DNA of 6,995 nucleotides from Candidatus Doudnabacteria bacterium RIFCSPHIGHO2_02_FULL_46_11 (GCA_001779955.1 MFES01000016.1:42671-49665); one strand, 5' to 3'; shown: positions 1-5,611, numbered from the stretch's first letter. A program made the numbers and translations. Notes: a model not told the origin generated them from the letters alone.

Positions 1-2
1 GC

Positions 3-155
3 CGGATCGAGCTTAAGAAAGCTCGCCAACACGGCGACCTAGACCGCGCCAAACAACTTTCGGCTCTAATCGAGGAATTACTATGGTTCGCGAACGGTAA
101 GACCGATCGCTGGCCGAGTGATTCCGCTCTTTTGGAGGGAGTTCCGACTCCATAA
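3..155 (+). CDS. C-terminal part of a small uncharacterised basic/helical protein (5' end outside window)
   Basis: The frame starting at base 3 is open from the window edge to TAA at 153-155 and gives 50 residues with no internal Met, so the gene begins upstream. It reads RIELKKARQHGDLDRAKQ and continues to a WPSD motif followed by a short tail. I do not recognise a known family. The main support for coding is that it aligns without gaps to the middle of the next gene. Both share an A-x7-D-x-RAK block, then F-A-x-G, then WP at identical spacing. It is probably charged, helical and cytoplasmic. The 76-nt gap to the next start, with a hairpin and its own SD, suggests a tandem pair in one transcript. 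Coding status is inferred from the homology to its neighbour. Confidence 0.55.
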   Translation, partial: RIELKKARQHGDLDRAKQLSALIEELLWFANGKTDRWPSDSALLEGVPTP

Positions 156-183
156 CCAGGAGAGTATTTCAATCGGTTGGGCG

Positions 184-211
184 GTGGGTACGGCCGAATG
201 GCCGTACCCAC
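184..211 (+). promoter_or_regulatory. Perfect 12-bp hairpin between the two paralogous small genes
   Basis: GTGGGTACGGCC (184-195) and GGCCGTACCCAC (200-211) are perfect inverted repeats around a GAAT tetraloop. No T-tract follows, so it is not a canonical intrinsic terminator. It ends 8 nt before the AAGGAG ribosome binding site of the downstream gene. It could be an mRNA stability or processing hairpin, or a protein-binding palindrome. The structure is read directly; the role is unknown. Confidence 0.7.
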
Positions 212-231
212 AAAACGATAAGGAGACGACA

Positions 232-543
232 ATGCATGGACTAGGAAAAATTCGTGAGTTGAACGGCAGTATTCAGGGAGCACAACTCTGCTCCGCGCGC
301 TATCGCAAATTGCGCGACCGGGCGATCCGGCGCCGGGATTGGACGCGAGCCAAGCGCTATGACGGCTATATGCGCGATTTCGACCGTTTCGCCGCGGGTG
401 AAATTGAAGTATGGCCCGATGCCCGCGCCCGTGACCAGAATTTGTTCACGGTTTCAGTGGGCCGCGACTTTGACCTTGTTCTGGCGAAAATCAATCGCCG
501 GGCAAAAAAGGAGGATCGAGATAATCTGCGTCGGGGTAGGTGA
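232..543 (+). CDS. Small uncharacterised basic protein, paralogue of the upstream partial gene (103 aa)
   Basis: I chose ATG at 232 because AAGGAG sits at 220-225 with a 6-nt spacer, one of only two convincing SD sequences in the window. An earlier in-frame ATG at 118 would run through the hairpin and the end of the upstream gene. The product is rich in Arg, Lys and Asp: a basic N-terminal half (RKLRDRAIRRRDWTRAKRYD), then F-A-A-G, WPD and a basic C-terminus ending NLRRGR. No signal peptide or membrane segment is visible. The central block aligns without gaps to the upstream partial protein, so this is a tandem duplication. The composition would suit nucleic-acid or ribosome binding, but no named domain is recognisable. 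Its TGA stop lies in the loop of a strong hairpin (530-556). G+C is visibly higher than in the ribosomal protein genes. Function unknown. Confidence 0.75.
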   Translation: MHGLGKIRELNGSIQGAQLCSARYRKLRDRAIRRRDWTRAKRYDGYMRDFDRFAAGEIEVWPDARARDQNLFTVSVGRDFDLVLAKINRRAKKEDRDNLRRGR

Positions 544-556
544 TGCCTGCCCCGAC
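530..556 (+). other. 11-bp hairpin over the stop codon, no T-tract
   Basis: GTCGGGGTAGG (530-540) pairs with CCTGCCCCGAC (546-556): ten Watson-Crick pairs plus one T-G wobble. The five-base loop TGATG contains the TGA stop of the preceding gene. The following bases (TGTCGAGATAAG) have no T-run, so it is at best a Rho-type or pausing site, or a 3'-end stabiliser. The role is inferred. Confidence 0.65.
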
Positions 557-606
557 TGTCGAGATAAGAGCGGTGCTGAACGTGGGTGCTACTCTTGACT
601 TTTTTA

Positions 607-635
607 TTGACAGGAGGGAAGTTTTAGATTATAGT
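607..635 (+). promoter_or_regulatory. Sigma-70-type promoter of rplJ-rplL
   Basis: The -35 hexamer TTGACA (607-612) and -10 hexamer TATAGT (630-635) are separated by exactly 17 bp: a perfect -35 and a 5/6 -10. The start point is expected near 641-643, giving a leader of about 300 nt ahead of rplJ. A second TTGACT (595-600) lies 12 bp upstream but has no matching -10. This strength suits a ribosomal protein operon. Confidence 0.85.
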
Positions 636-639
636 GTTT

Positions 640-659
640 TTACCTTAGCAATAAGGTAA
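640..659 (+). promoter_or_regulatory. Perfect inverted repeat at the predicted transcription start of rplJL
   Basis: TTACCTTA (640-647) and TAAGGTAA (652-659) are perfect 8-bp arms around GCAA, a GNRA tetraloop. The predicted start lies at or within the first arm, so the RNA would begin with a stable hairpin of about 6-7 bp. It could protect the 5' end, or act as a repressor palindrome at the DNA level. The sequence alone does not decide. Confidence 0.55.
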
Positions 660-710
660 ATCCGTTCGTCCGCCCAAGGCGGATTGCGGATAAATCCGAA
701 GACCGTAGGC

Positions 711-729
711 CCCTTCGATAAACTCAGGG
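711..729 (+). repeat. Short dispersed repeat (LSLSKG-type) in the apical loop of the L10 leader
   Basis: CCCTTCGATAAACTCAGGG is two substitutions away from the dispersed intergenic word CCCTTCGACAAGCTCAGGG, known from many environmental genomes. That word translates as LSLSKG on the opposite strand, exactly as it does here. It lies between the two arms of the CGTAGG/CCTACG stem, where L10 leaders have a variable apical hairpin, and its ends CCCT/AGGG can close a short stem. The identification rests on memory of the repeat, not a search. Confidence 0.55.
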
Positions 730-821
730 TTAAATATCCTACGCAGGAATCCAGTAGTAGTCCGCCCCGGGCAGACACTACCGGACAGGGTTTTACAGGT
801 CGATCCTGTTTAAGATTCCAG

Positions 822-860
822 TCTTCGGCAAAATTATTAGCCGAAGATATTTTATTTTTT
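822..860 (+). terminator. Intrinsic terminator (attenuator) inside the rplJ leader
   Basis: TCTTCGGC (822-829) and GCCGAAGA (840-847) form a perfect 8-bp stem around an AT-rich 10-nt loop. TATTTTATTTTTT follows to 860. It lies 83 nt before the rplJ start, so it acts as a conditional terminator. Its 5' arm is also complementary to CCGAAGA at 696-702, the competing antiterminator pairing. Confidence 0.85.
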
Positions 861-892
861 GGGAGTACAATTGGGTTTTCTCTTGGGAAGAG

Positions 893-911
893 GTCGACGC
901 GAAGCGTCGAC
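893..911 (+). repeat. GTCGACGC-GAA-GCGTCGAC hairpin in the rplJ leader
   Basis: Eight-bp perfect arms (893-900 and 904-911) flank a GAA triloop. The core GCGAAGC is the known exceptionally stable DNA mini-hairpin. It lies between the attenuator and the rplJ start. No Shine-Dalgarno sequence follows in the 32 nt before the ATG. It may be a mobile palindrome or a translation-affecting stem; the role is unknown. Confidence 0.65.
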
Positions 912-943
912 ACCAGCAGGTTCCATAATCTCCCAGTTACTTT

Positions 944-1471
944 ATGGCTAAAACAAGAGTACAAAAAGAGCAGACCGTAAGCGAACTTACCGACATCCTT
1001 AAAAATTCTAAGGGTGTGGTGTTTGCCGATTATCGCGGTTTGTCGGTTAAAGAAATAAGTGAACTACGCAAAAGGGCGCGGGCAGAAGGTACTAAGGTTT
1101 TAGTGGCCAAACTTACCCTGGTGCGCAAAGCGCTCAAAGATGCAGGCTTAGATATTAACCTAGATATGGAAGTGCCGACTGCCATGGCTTATTCCATGGA
1201 CGACGAGGTAACTCCGGCCAAAATTTTGGCCAAGTTTGCCGCTGACACCAAGAAGCTCGAGTTGCTCGCCGGCATTTTTGAAGGCAAACTTCTCGGTTCT
1301 GTTGAGATAAAAGCTCTTTCTAAATTGCCAGGCAAGCAAGAATTGCGCGGACAAGTGGTATCGGTTATTGCCGGCCCGATGCGCGGGCTGGTGCTTGTTA
1401 TGAGTGGGGTTCAACGAAGTCTACTATATGCTTTAAAGGCCATAGTAGAGAAAACAGGCACGACAGCTTAA
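944..1471 (+). CDS. rplJ: 50S ribosomal protein L10 (uL10)
   Basis: This 175-aa protein has the family's normal length. L10 anchors the L12 dimers to 23S rRNA at the GTPase-associated centre and represses its own mRNA. The N-terminal RNA-binding domain opens MAKTRVQKEQTVSEL and carries the family's ADYRGLSV motif near residues 28-35, followed by LRKRAR and the KLTLVRKAL stretch. The C-terminal part (about 135-172, GQVVSVIAGPMRGLVLVM...) is the long helix that binds L12. The ATG at 944 is the family start. No SD is visible: the preceding 20 nt read CAATCTCCCAGTTACTTT-like AT/C-rich sequence (926-943). It is first in the operon with rplL, under the attenuator leader. Nothing is truncated. Confidence 0.97.
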   Translation: MAKTRVQKEQTVSELTDILKNSKGVVFADYRGLSVKEISELRKRARAEGTKVLVAKLTLVRKALKDAGLDINLDMEVPTAMAYSMDDEVTPAKILAKFAADTKKLELLAGIFEGKLLGSVEIKALSKLPGKQELRGQVVSVIAGPMRGLVLVMSGVQRSLLYALKAIVEKTGTTA

Positions 1472-1516
1472 TGAAAAATGTAAATATCAAAGATCATAAT
1501 GACAGTGTAAAATTAT

Positions 1517-1562
1517 AAAATTTTGAATTGTAATTTTGCATTTTGATTTTTGAATTTTGATT
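1517..1562 (+). repeat. AT-rich degenerate TTTTGA repeats in the rplJ-rplL gap
   Basis: The 149-bp gap between rplJ and rplL is very AT-rich. At 1517-1562 it holds about four imperfect copies of a word close to ATTTTGA (AAATTTTGAATTG, GCATTTTGATTTT, TGAATTTTGATTT). No terminator-like hairpin and no convincing second promoter are visible in the gap. Repeats of this type occur in intergenic DNA of other CPR-type genomes (recollection). They may affect rplL translation or mRNA stability, which is relevant because L12 is needed at several copies per L10. Confidence 0.5.
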
Positions 1563-1620
1563 TATTGCGACAAATGTGCACAAGTATTGTTAATAATTAA
1601 GATAAGTATTTAAAAAGATT

Positions 1621-2022
1621 ATGTCTGATAATGAAAATAACGTAGAAGTTCCGGCCAAGTTCCAAAATTTGGTTGGCGAAATTGAAAAACTTTCCGTTTT
1701 GGATTTATCCGAATTGGTGAAAGTTCTCGAAGCAAAGTTCGGCGTTTCCGCTGCCGCTCCGGTTATGGCCGCCGTCGGCCCTGTTGCAGCCGCCGCTCCC
1801 GTAGAAGAGAAGAGCGAGTTTTCTGTGGAATTGACCGCTGCCGGCGGCAACAAAATTGCCGTTATTAAGGCTGTGCGTGAAGTTACCGGCCTAGGCTTGA
1901 AAGAAGCCAAGGATATTGTCGATGCCGCTCCGAAGATGGTAAAAGAAAATGCCCCCAAGGCCGAGGCCGATGCCTTAAAGGCTAAGCTTGAAGAAGCCGG
2001 CGCCACCGTTACTTTAAAATAA
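1621..2022 (+). CDS. rplL: 50S ribosomal protein L7/L12 (bL12)
   Basis: This 133-aa protein is at the family's usual size. L12 dimers form the mobile stalk that recruits and activates translational GTPases. Residues about 1-42 are the dimerisation and L10-binding domain (FQNLVGEIEKLSVLDLSELV). Residues about 43-62 are an Ala/Pro-rich hinge. Residues 65-133 are the globular factor-binding domain with the diagnostic KIAVIKAVREVTGLGLKEAK stretch and the ending EEAGATVTLK. The ATG at 1621 gives a family-like start with a slightly extended acidic N-terminus. No SD is present: the upstream is AAGTATTTAAAAAGATT. It is second gene of the rplJL operon, 149 bp after rplJ, and is closed by the terminator at 2044-2069. 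Confidence 0.97.
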   Translation: MSDNENNVEVPAKFQNLVGEIEKLSVLDLSELVKVLEAKFGVSAAAPVMAAVGPVAAAAPVEEKSEFSVELTAAGGNKIAVIKAVREVTGLGLKEAKDIVDAAPKMVKENAPKAEADALKAKLEEAGATVTLK

Positions 2023-2043
2023 TTTATCTGTCGAATAAACTAA

Positions 2044-2069
2044 AAAATCCCCGTGAAGGCGGGGATTTT
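2044..2069. terminator. Bidirectional intrinsic terminator between rplL and the penicillin-binding protein gene
   Basis: AAAATCCCCG (2044-2053) pairs perfectly with CGGGGATTTT (2060-2069) around a 6-nt loop, with T-runs on the 3' side in both orientations. It lies 21 nt after the rplL stop and 2 nt from the stop of the convergent minus-strand gene, so it can serve both. Confidence 0.92.
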
Positions 2070-2071
2070 AA

Positions 2072-4276
2072 TTATAGGTTTGCGGTGGGTGTGTCTGTCG
2101 GAGGGGGAGGAATGACAAGCGGTATAGGTTGGCTGGTATCAGCCGGCGGTCTGCCTGATCCGCCTCCGCCAGCCGGCGGAGTGGTATCAGAATCCGGAGC
2201 CCCGCCTACATCAGCCGGCGGCGGAATAGCCGCGGCTTGCTGCGCCGCTTCCTGTTCTTGCTTTCTTTTTAAGTATTCCTGTACCGGACGCTCCCAGCGC
2301 GGGTCGCTCGGACGCTCGGACCGTGTCGCCAATCTTGCGCTCGAAACTCCGGTCAATTGCCATTCGGCCAGATATTCTCCGGCAACAAGTCTCATGTTTT
2401 CCGGTCTCTGGAATTCTTCGTAAGTCTGTCCTTCCATGGCCCGCAACATGATTTTTCGCCATAAAGGCGCGGCTGTAACCACGCCGTCGGCATTATAGCG
2501 CATGTACCGGCCGTTATTGTTGCCGGTCCAAACGCCCACTGCGCGCGAGGTGGTATAGCCCATGGTCCAGCCGTCGCGCCAATCCTGGCTGGTGCCCGTT
2601 TTAGCCGCTACGGTTCTCCCGGAAAAAGCCAAGGGTGAATTTGCGCCAAAGATGAACGACCGGGCCTGGTTATCGGTAAGAATGTTTGTAATTTCATAGG
2701 CTACTTCCGCCGGAATGGCCGCTTGAGCCGCAGGTTTAAATTCGTAAAGTTCGCGGTCGGCATAATCTTTCACGGAAAGTATCGAGGCGGCCGCATTGAA
2801 ATTCCCAGCCTGGCCTAAAGTCCCGAAGGCGGCCGTGTGTTCTAAAAGTTTTACTTCGCCGGCGCCCAAGCCCACGGCCAAGCCGTATTGGTCTCGGTCA
2901 ATAAGGGTGGTGTAGCCAAAGCGTTCGGCTGTGTTGATTACCTGGTCAACGCCGACAATGGCCGTGGCCTTAACAGCCGGAATGTTGAGTGAGCCGGCCA
3001 GAGTTTTTCTTATCGGCAGCGGACCGCTGGTCGTGCCGCTGTAGTTTTTCGGGCAGTAATTTCTTTCAAAACAAGTGGACACGTCGTAAAGTATTGAGGC
3101 CGGCGAATAGCTGGTGTGAGTAAAGAGGGCCGAATAGACAATCGGCTTAAAAGACGAACCGGGTTGCCTTAGTGAGGTGGCGATGTTGACCTCGCCGTCT
3201 ATTTTAGAATCGTAATAATCGAAACTGCCGGCCAGGGCCAGGATTTCCCCGGTCCGGGGATCAAGCACCACGGCGCCGGCATTGCTCGCCCCATAGGAAT
3301 TAATGCGCCTGCGTTCCGATTTCATTGCCTCTTCAACATGAGCCTGGAGTTCACTGTCCAGGCTAGTGCGCACCACCAAGCCGCCTCCCTCGACTTTTTC
3401 GCGGCCGTAAACCTCAATCAATCGGTCCCGCACCATTAATGAAAAGTGCGGCGCAACGATCGGATGGGCAATGGGCTTAACATCCACTTGGGCAGTTTTG
3501 GCCGCTTCCAGCTCTGCGCGCGTAATTACGCCCGCAGAAAACATTTGCTCAAGTATTTCATCGCGGCGGCGGTCAAGCTCTTTGCGGTTGCCGATGTAAA
3601 GGGATAATCTTCCGGGCGATTGAGGCAGGGCGGCCAGTGTGGCAACTTCCGTCAGGTTGAGTTGCGTGAGCTCCTTGCCGAAAAAAGTGGCGGCCGCTTT
3701 TTTGACGCCTAACACATTACTGCCGTACGACACGCTGTTAAGGTAGGCGGTGAGAATTTCGTCTTTCGTCATTTGCGTTTCAAGCACGACTGCGGCCAGG
3801 GCTTCTTTGGCTTTGCGTTGCACGGTTTTTTCCGATGAAAGCAGGGTATTTTTTATAAGCTGCTGGGTAATGGTCGAGCCGCCTTCAACTACCCGGCCGG
3901 CCCTCATGTTCGCTAAGGATGCCCGGGCGATGCTTTTCAGGTTTATACCCGGATGTACGTAAAAATCCCGATCTTCCGCGGCAATAGTCGCTTCCTTCAT
4001 AAGGTGGGGAATTTCCGAGCTTTGGGCTATTTCCCGCTTTATCTCGCCCCCCACTTCGTAGAGTAACTTGCCGTCCCGATCGAGGATCTTACTGGTTATA
4101 GGCAGGAGATTATTAAAATCGGCCCCGGCCAGCTGGGGGGTTACGGCAAAGTAAAGGTGGGCCATGTAGCCTAAAATTCCGCAACCGACAATGACAAAAG
4201 ACATAAGAACGGCGGCAAGGAGCTTGCGGTGTTTGGTATATTTTATTCGGCGGATTAGTAAAGTGAGTTTTTTCAT
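2072..4276 (-). CDS. Class A penicillin-binding protein (PBP1A-type glycosyltransferase/transpeptidase)
   Basis: This 734-aa bifunctional peptidoglycan synthase polymerises lipid II into glycan strands and cross-links the stem peptides outside the membrane. A basic cytoplasmic N-terminus (1-19) precedes one membrane anchor (about 20-43). The GT51 domain follows: EDRDFYVHPG at 101-110 with catalytic Glu101, GGSTITQQ at 132-139, RKAKE at 154-158 and KDEILTAYLN at 171-180. The transpeptidase domain has SSFK at 374-377 (catalytic Ser374), SLN at 429-431 and KTGT at 559-562, so both activities look intact. Residues about 684-734 are a Pro/Gly-rich low-complexity tail with three PPAD/PPAG units. 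The ATG at 4276 gives a standard anchor; only a weak GAAAGA precedes it. The gene has its own promoter and converges on rplL with a shared terminator. Whether it is PBP1A or another class A type is not decided. Confidence 0.96.
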   Translation of the reverse strand: MKKLTLLIRRIKYTKHRKLLAAVLMSFVIVGCGILGYMAHLYFAVTPQLAGADFNNLLPITSKILDRDGKLLYEVGGEIKREIAQSSEIPHLMKEATIAAEDRDFYVHPGINLKSIARASLANMRAGRVVEGGSTITQQLIKNTLLSSEKTVQRKAKEALAAVVLETQMTKDEILTAYLNSVSYGSNVLGVKKAAATFFGKELTQLNLTEVATLAALPQSPGRLSLYIGNRKELDRRRDEILEQMFSAGVITRAELEAAKTAQVDVKPIAHPIVAPHFSLMVRDRLIEVYGREKVEGGGLVVRTSLDSELQAHVEEAMKSERRRINSYGASNAGAVVLDPRTGEILALAGSFDYYDSKIDGEVNIATSLRQPGSSFKPIVYSALFTHTSYSPASILYDVSTCFERNYCPKNYSGTTSGPLPIRKTLAGSLNIPAVKATAIVGVDQVINTAERFGYTTLIDRDQYGLAVGLGAGEVKLLEHTAAFGTLGQAGNFNAAASILSVKDYADRELYEFKPAAQAAIPAEVAYEITNILTDNQARSFIFGANSPLAFSGRTVAAKTGTSQDWRDGWTMGYTTSRAVGVWTGNNNGRYMRYNADGVVTAAPLWRKIMLRAMEGQTYEEFQRPENMRLVAGEYLAEWQLTGVSSARLATRSERPSDPRWERPVQEYLKRKQEQEAAQQAAAIPPPADVGGAPDSDTTPPAGGGGSGRPPADTSQPIPLVIPPPPTDTPTANL

Positions 4277-4320
4277 TCTTTCAAAATCTAGGCCCAGTCG
4301 GCCAATTTAGCCATCTTAGG

Positions 4321-4350
4321 TTTGTACATCAATTGTTGCTCTTTTGTCAA
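4321..4350 (-). promoter_or_regulatory. Putative promoter of the penicillin-binding protein gene
   Basis: On the minus strand a perfect -35 TTGACA (4350-4345) is followed after 18 bp by TACAAA (4326-4321), a modest -10. This gives a leader of about 40 nt. TGACAA occurs twice with a 10-bp period (4359-4354 and 4349-4344), the second copy overlapping the -35. That helical phasing would suit a regulator-binding site, but this is only an inference. Confidence 0.5.
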
Positions 4351-4404
4351 ATCTTGTCATTAGTGCACAAACTTCTGTTTAGACCCTTGGCACAAGCCCC
4401 AGTC

Positions 4405-4439
4405 TATATAAAACAACAACTAGTGTGGATAGTTGTTGT
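4405..4439 (-). terminator. Probable weak terminator of the PP2C-like gene
   Basis: Reading the minus strand, ACAACAACTA (4439-4430) and TAGTTGTTGT (4422-4413) form a perfect 10-bp stem with a 7-nt loop, 28 nt after the stop of the 4468-5586 gene. TTTATATAG follows. The stem is AT-rich and the T-run short, so efficiency may be low. The loop-side word CTATCCACA resembles a DnaA box by chance. Confidence 0.5.
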
Positions 4440-4467
4440 GAAATTGTTCTGACTTGAAGACGATTCT

Positions 4468-5586
4468 CTATTTTTCCTTGAGGCGCTTGTTCAATTCCTG
4501 CCAGCGTTTTTGCAAATTTTTCCAGACAGCCGCCTGGGCGGCATCTTCGCTATCCAGGTTGTAGCTTTCAGCCAGCAGGGTTTCGCTGTCGGCAAGGAGT
4601 GCCTCGGCCCGGTTCGTGTCCCTAAAAATAATCGCTGTTTCCGCCTGGCTAAGATTTTCACGGATTAGGTCAAAAGCGCGTACGGCCTCATAATTTTGTC
4701 GCGCCTCAATTTCTGAACTGACGTTTTGCGATATCAAAATTCCGGTGAAGATCACGAAAATTAAGGCAATGGAAAAGACTCTCACGAATTTAGGGTTAAG
4801 ATTGCCTATGAATTGCCTAAAACCGCCGGGCATCAAAAGCTTTGTCGGCAGTTTTTTAGCTTCATAAATTTGCGCTGTTTTGCCCATGGAAACGATAAGG
4901 GCGGCTAAGGCTTGCTTGTCATTTACCAGACCCCGCACGCTGGCCAGTATTTTATCACAGCCTTCCTGCGCCGGGTTGTTGCGCAGGATGGTTGTGAGCT
5001 GGTCGGTGCTTATGAAATTAAACAAGCTTTTGAGTGAAATGACGATAGTATCGCCAGCCTGTAATTTTCCGCTGACAAAGCTGGAAATTATTTTCGATTG
5101 CTCTGCCGACTCGCCGCCGTTGCTTATGTTAAGGAGTTTTTGTCCTCTGGCAAGGCAGACTAAAGTTTCGCCGCGCGTGGCCGCAGCAATCGAGCTGTTA
5201 TTTATCTCGACCAGGGCAAAGGAAACTCCCAGGAGAGATTTGAGTGAGCCTTCGTTCAGGGCATTTCTTAATTCGAAATTCACTCGCGCCATTCGCTCGT
5301 TTGCCGTGGTTTCCTGAAGCGGTTGGGGGAGAGCCGCGGAAAAAGCCGATACAAGTTTTCTGAAAAAAATCTGGGCCTCATTTTTATCCTCCATATTTTT
5401 AACTTGGGCAACGATAAAAATGCGCGCACCCGATTCGTAGTCGGTTGAGTCATAAAGCAAAACGTCGCCGCCGAATTTTTGGCGTTTCACTTTGTAAAGC
5501 TGGCCTAAAGATATGCCGTCGGTTCGCTCAACCGTGTTTTCCATTGATTCTTTATCTTTTTTTCTGAGCCTCAGCTTTTCGAGCAT
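4468..5586 (-). CDS. Membrane-anchored PP2C-fold protein, probably catalytically inactive
   Basis: This 372-aa protein has a degenerate PP2C-like domain at about 25-235, a single membrane helix at about 267-287 (VRVFSIALIFVIFTGILIS) and a charged helical C-terminus (290-372) likely to form coiled coil. The PP2C match is by pattern. ARIFIVAQVKN (54-64) sits where active enzymes have VaDGmGG. RGET (138-141) replaces GDSR, AGDTIVISLKSL (177-188) replaces GDxlllcSDGL, and DKQALAALIVS (223-233) replaces the GRDNITVI end. All usual aspartate metal ligands are therefore absent, suggesting a pseudophosphatase or scaffold. No signal peptide is seen, and the PP2C-like domain should be cytoplasmic. The start at 5586 is the first ATG; Met15 is an alternative. 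Neither has an SD. It is divergent from the gene at 5808 and lies upstream of, but is transcriptionally separate from, the penicillin-binding protein gene. The fold assignment is moderately sure; the function is unknown. Confidence 0.75.
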   Translation of the reverse strand: MLEKLRLRKKDKESMENTVERTDGISLGQLYKVKRQKFGGDVLLYDSTDYESGARIFIVAQVKNMEDKNEAQIFFRKLVSAFSAALPQPLQETTANERMARVNFELRNALNEGSLKSLLGVSFALVEINNSSIAAATRGETLVCLARGQKLLNISNGGESAEQSKIISSFVSGKLQAGDTIVISLKSLFNFISTDQLTTILRNNPAQEGCDKILASVRGLVNDKQALAALIVSMGKTAQIYEAKKLPTKLLMPGGFRQFIGNLNPKFVRVFSIALIFVIFTGILISQNVSSEIEARQNYEAVRAFDLIRENLSQAETAIIFRDTNRAEALLADSETLLAESYNLDSEDAAQAAVWKNLQKRWQELNKRLKEK

Positions 5587-5611
5587 TGATTTTTGTGTCT
5601 TTAGCCGGGTA

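Larger units (their letters stand above)
660..860 (+). promoter_or_regulatory. L10-leader-type autoregulatory attenuator upstream of rplJ
   Basis: The segment CCGAAGACCGTAGG (696-709) followed by TTAAATATCCTACGCAGGA (730-748) matches what I recall of the L10 leader (Rfam L10_leader), the mRNA site of the L10(L12)4 complex; this needs a covariance-model check. CGTAGG (704-709) pairs with CCTACG (738-743). GGAATC (746-751) can pair with GATTCC (814-819), and GTAGT (757-761) with ACTAC (777-781). CCGAAGA (696-702) can pair with TCTTCGG (822-828), which is also the 5' arm of the terminator at 822-860, so antiterminator and terminator are mutually exclusive. An extra hairpin (ATCCG 660-664 with CGGAT 687-691, around CCGCC/GGCGG) precedes the core. 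By analogy with Bacillus subtilis, excess L10-L12 should favour termination. The pairings are seen; the mechanism is inferred. Confidence 0.8.

Noticed and set aside
629..964. Minus-strand ORF containing an LSLSKG string
   Set aside because: LSLSKG is the translation artefact of the dispersed repeat at 711-729; the rest is the reverse of the leader RNA.
684..980. Plus-strand ORF over the rplJ leader
   Set aside because: It covers the L10 leader and attenuator, has no SD, and runs out of frame into rplJ. The RNA explanation fits the sequence better.
1565..1594. Possible internal promoter for rplL
   Set aside because: TTGCGA has no acceptable -10 at 16-18 bp; the AT-rich sequence makes chance matches common.
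4421..4431. DnaA-box-like CTATCCACA on the minus strand
   Set aside because: A single one-mismatch box inside a terminator-like hairpin loop, with no cluster or AT-rich unwinding region.
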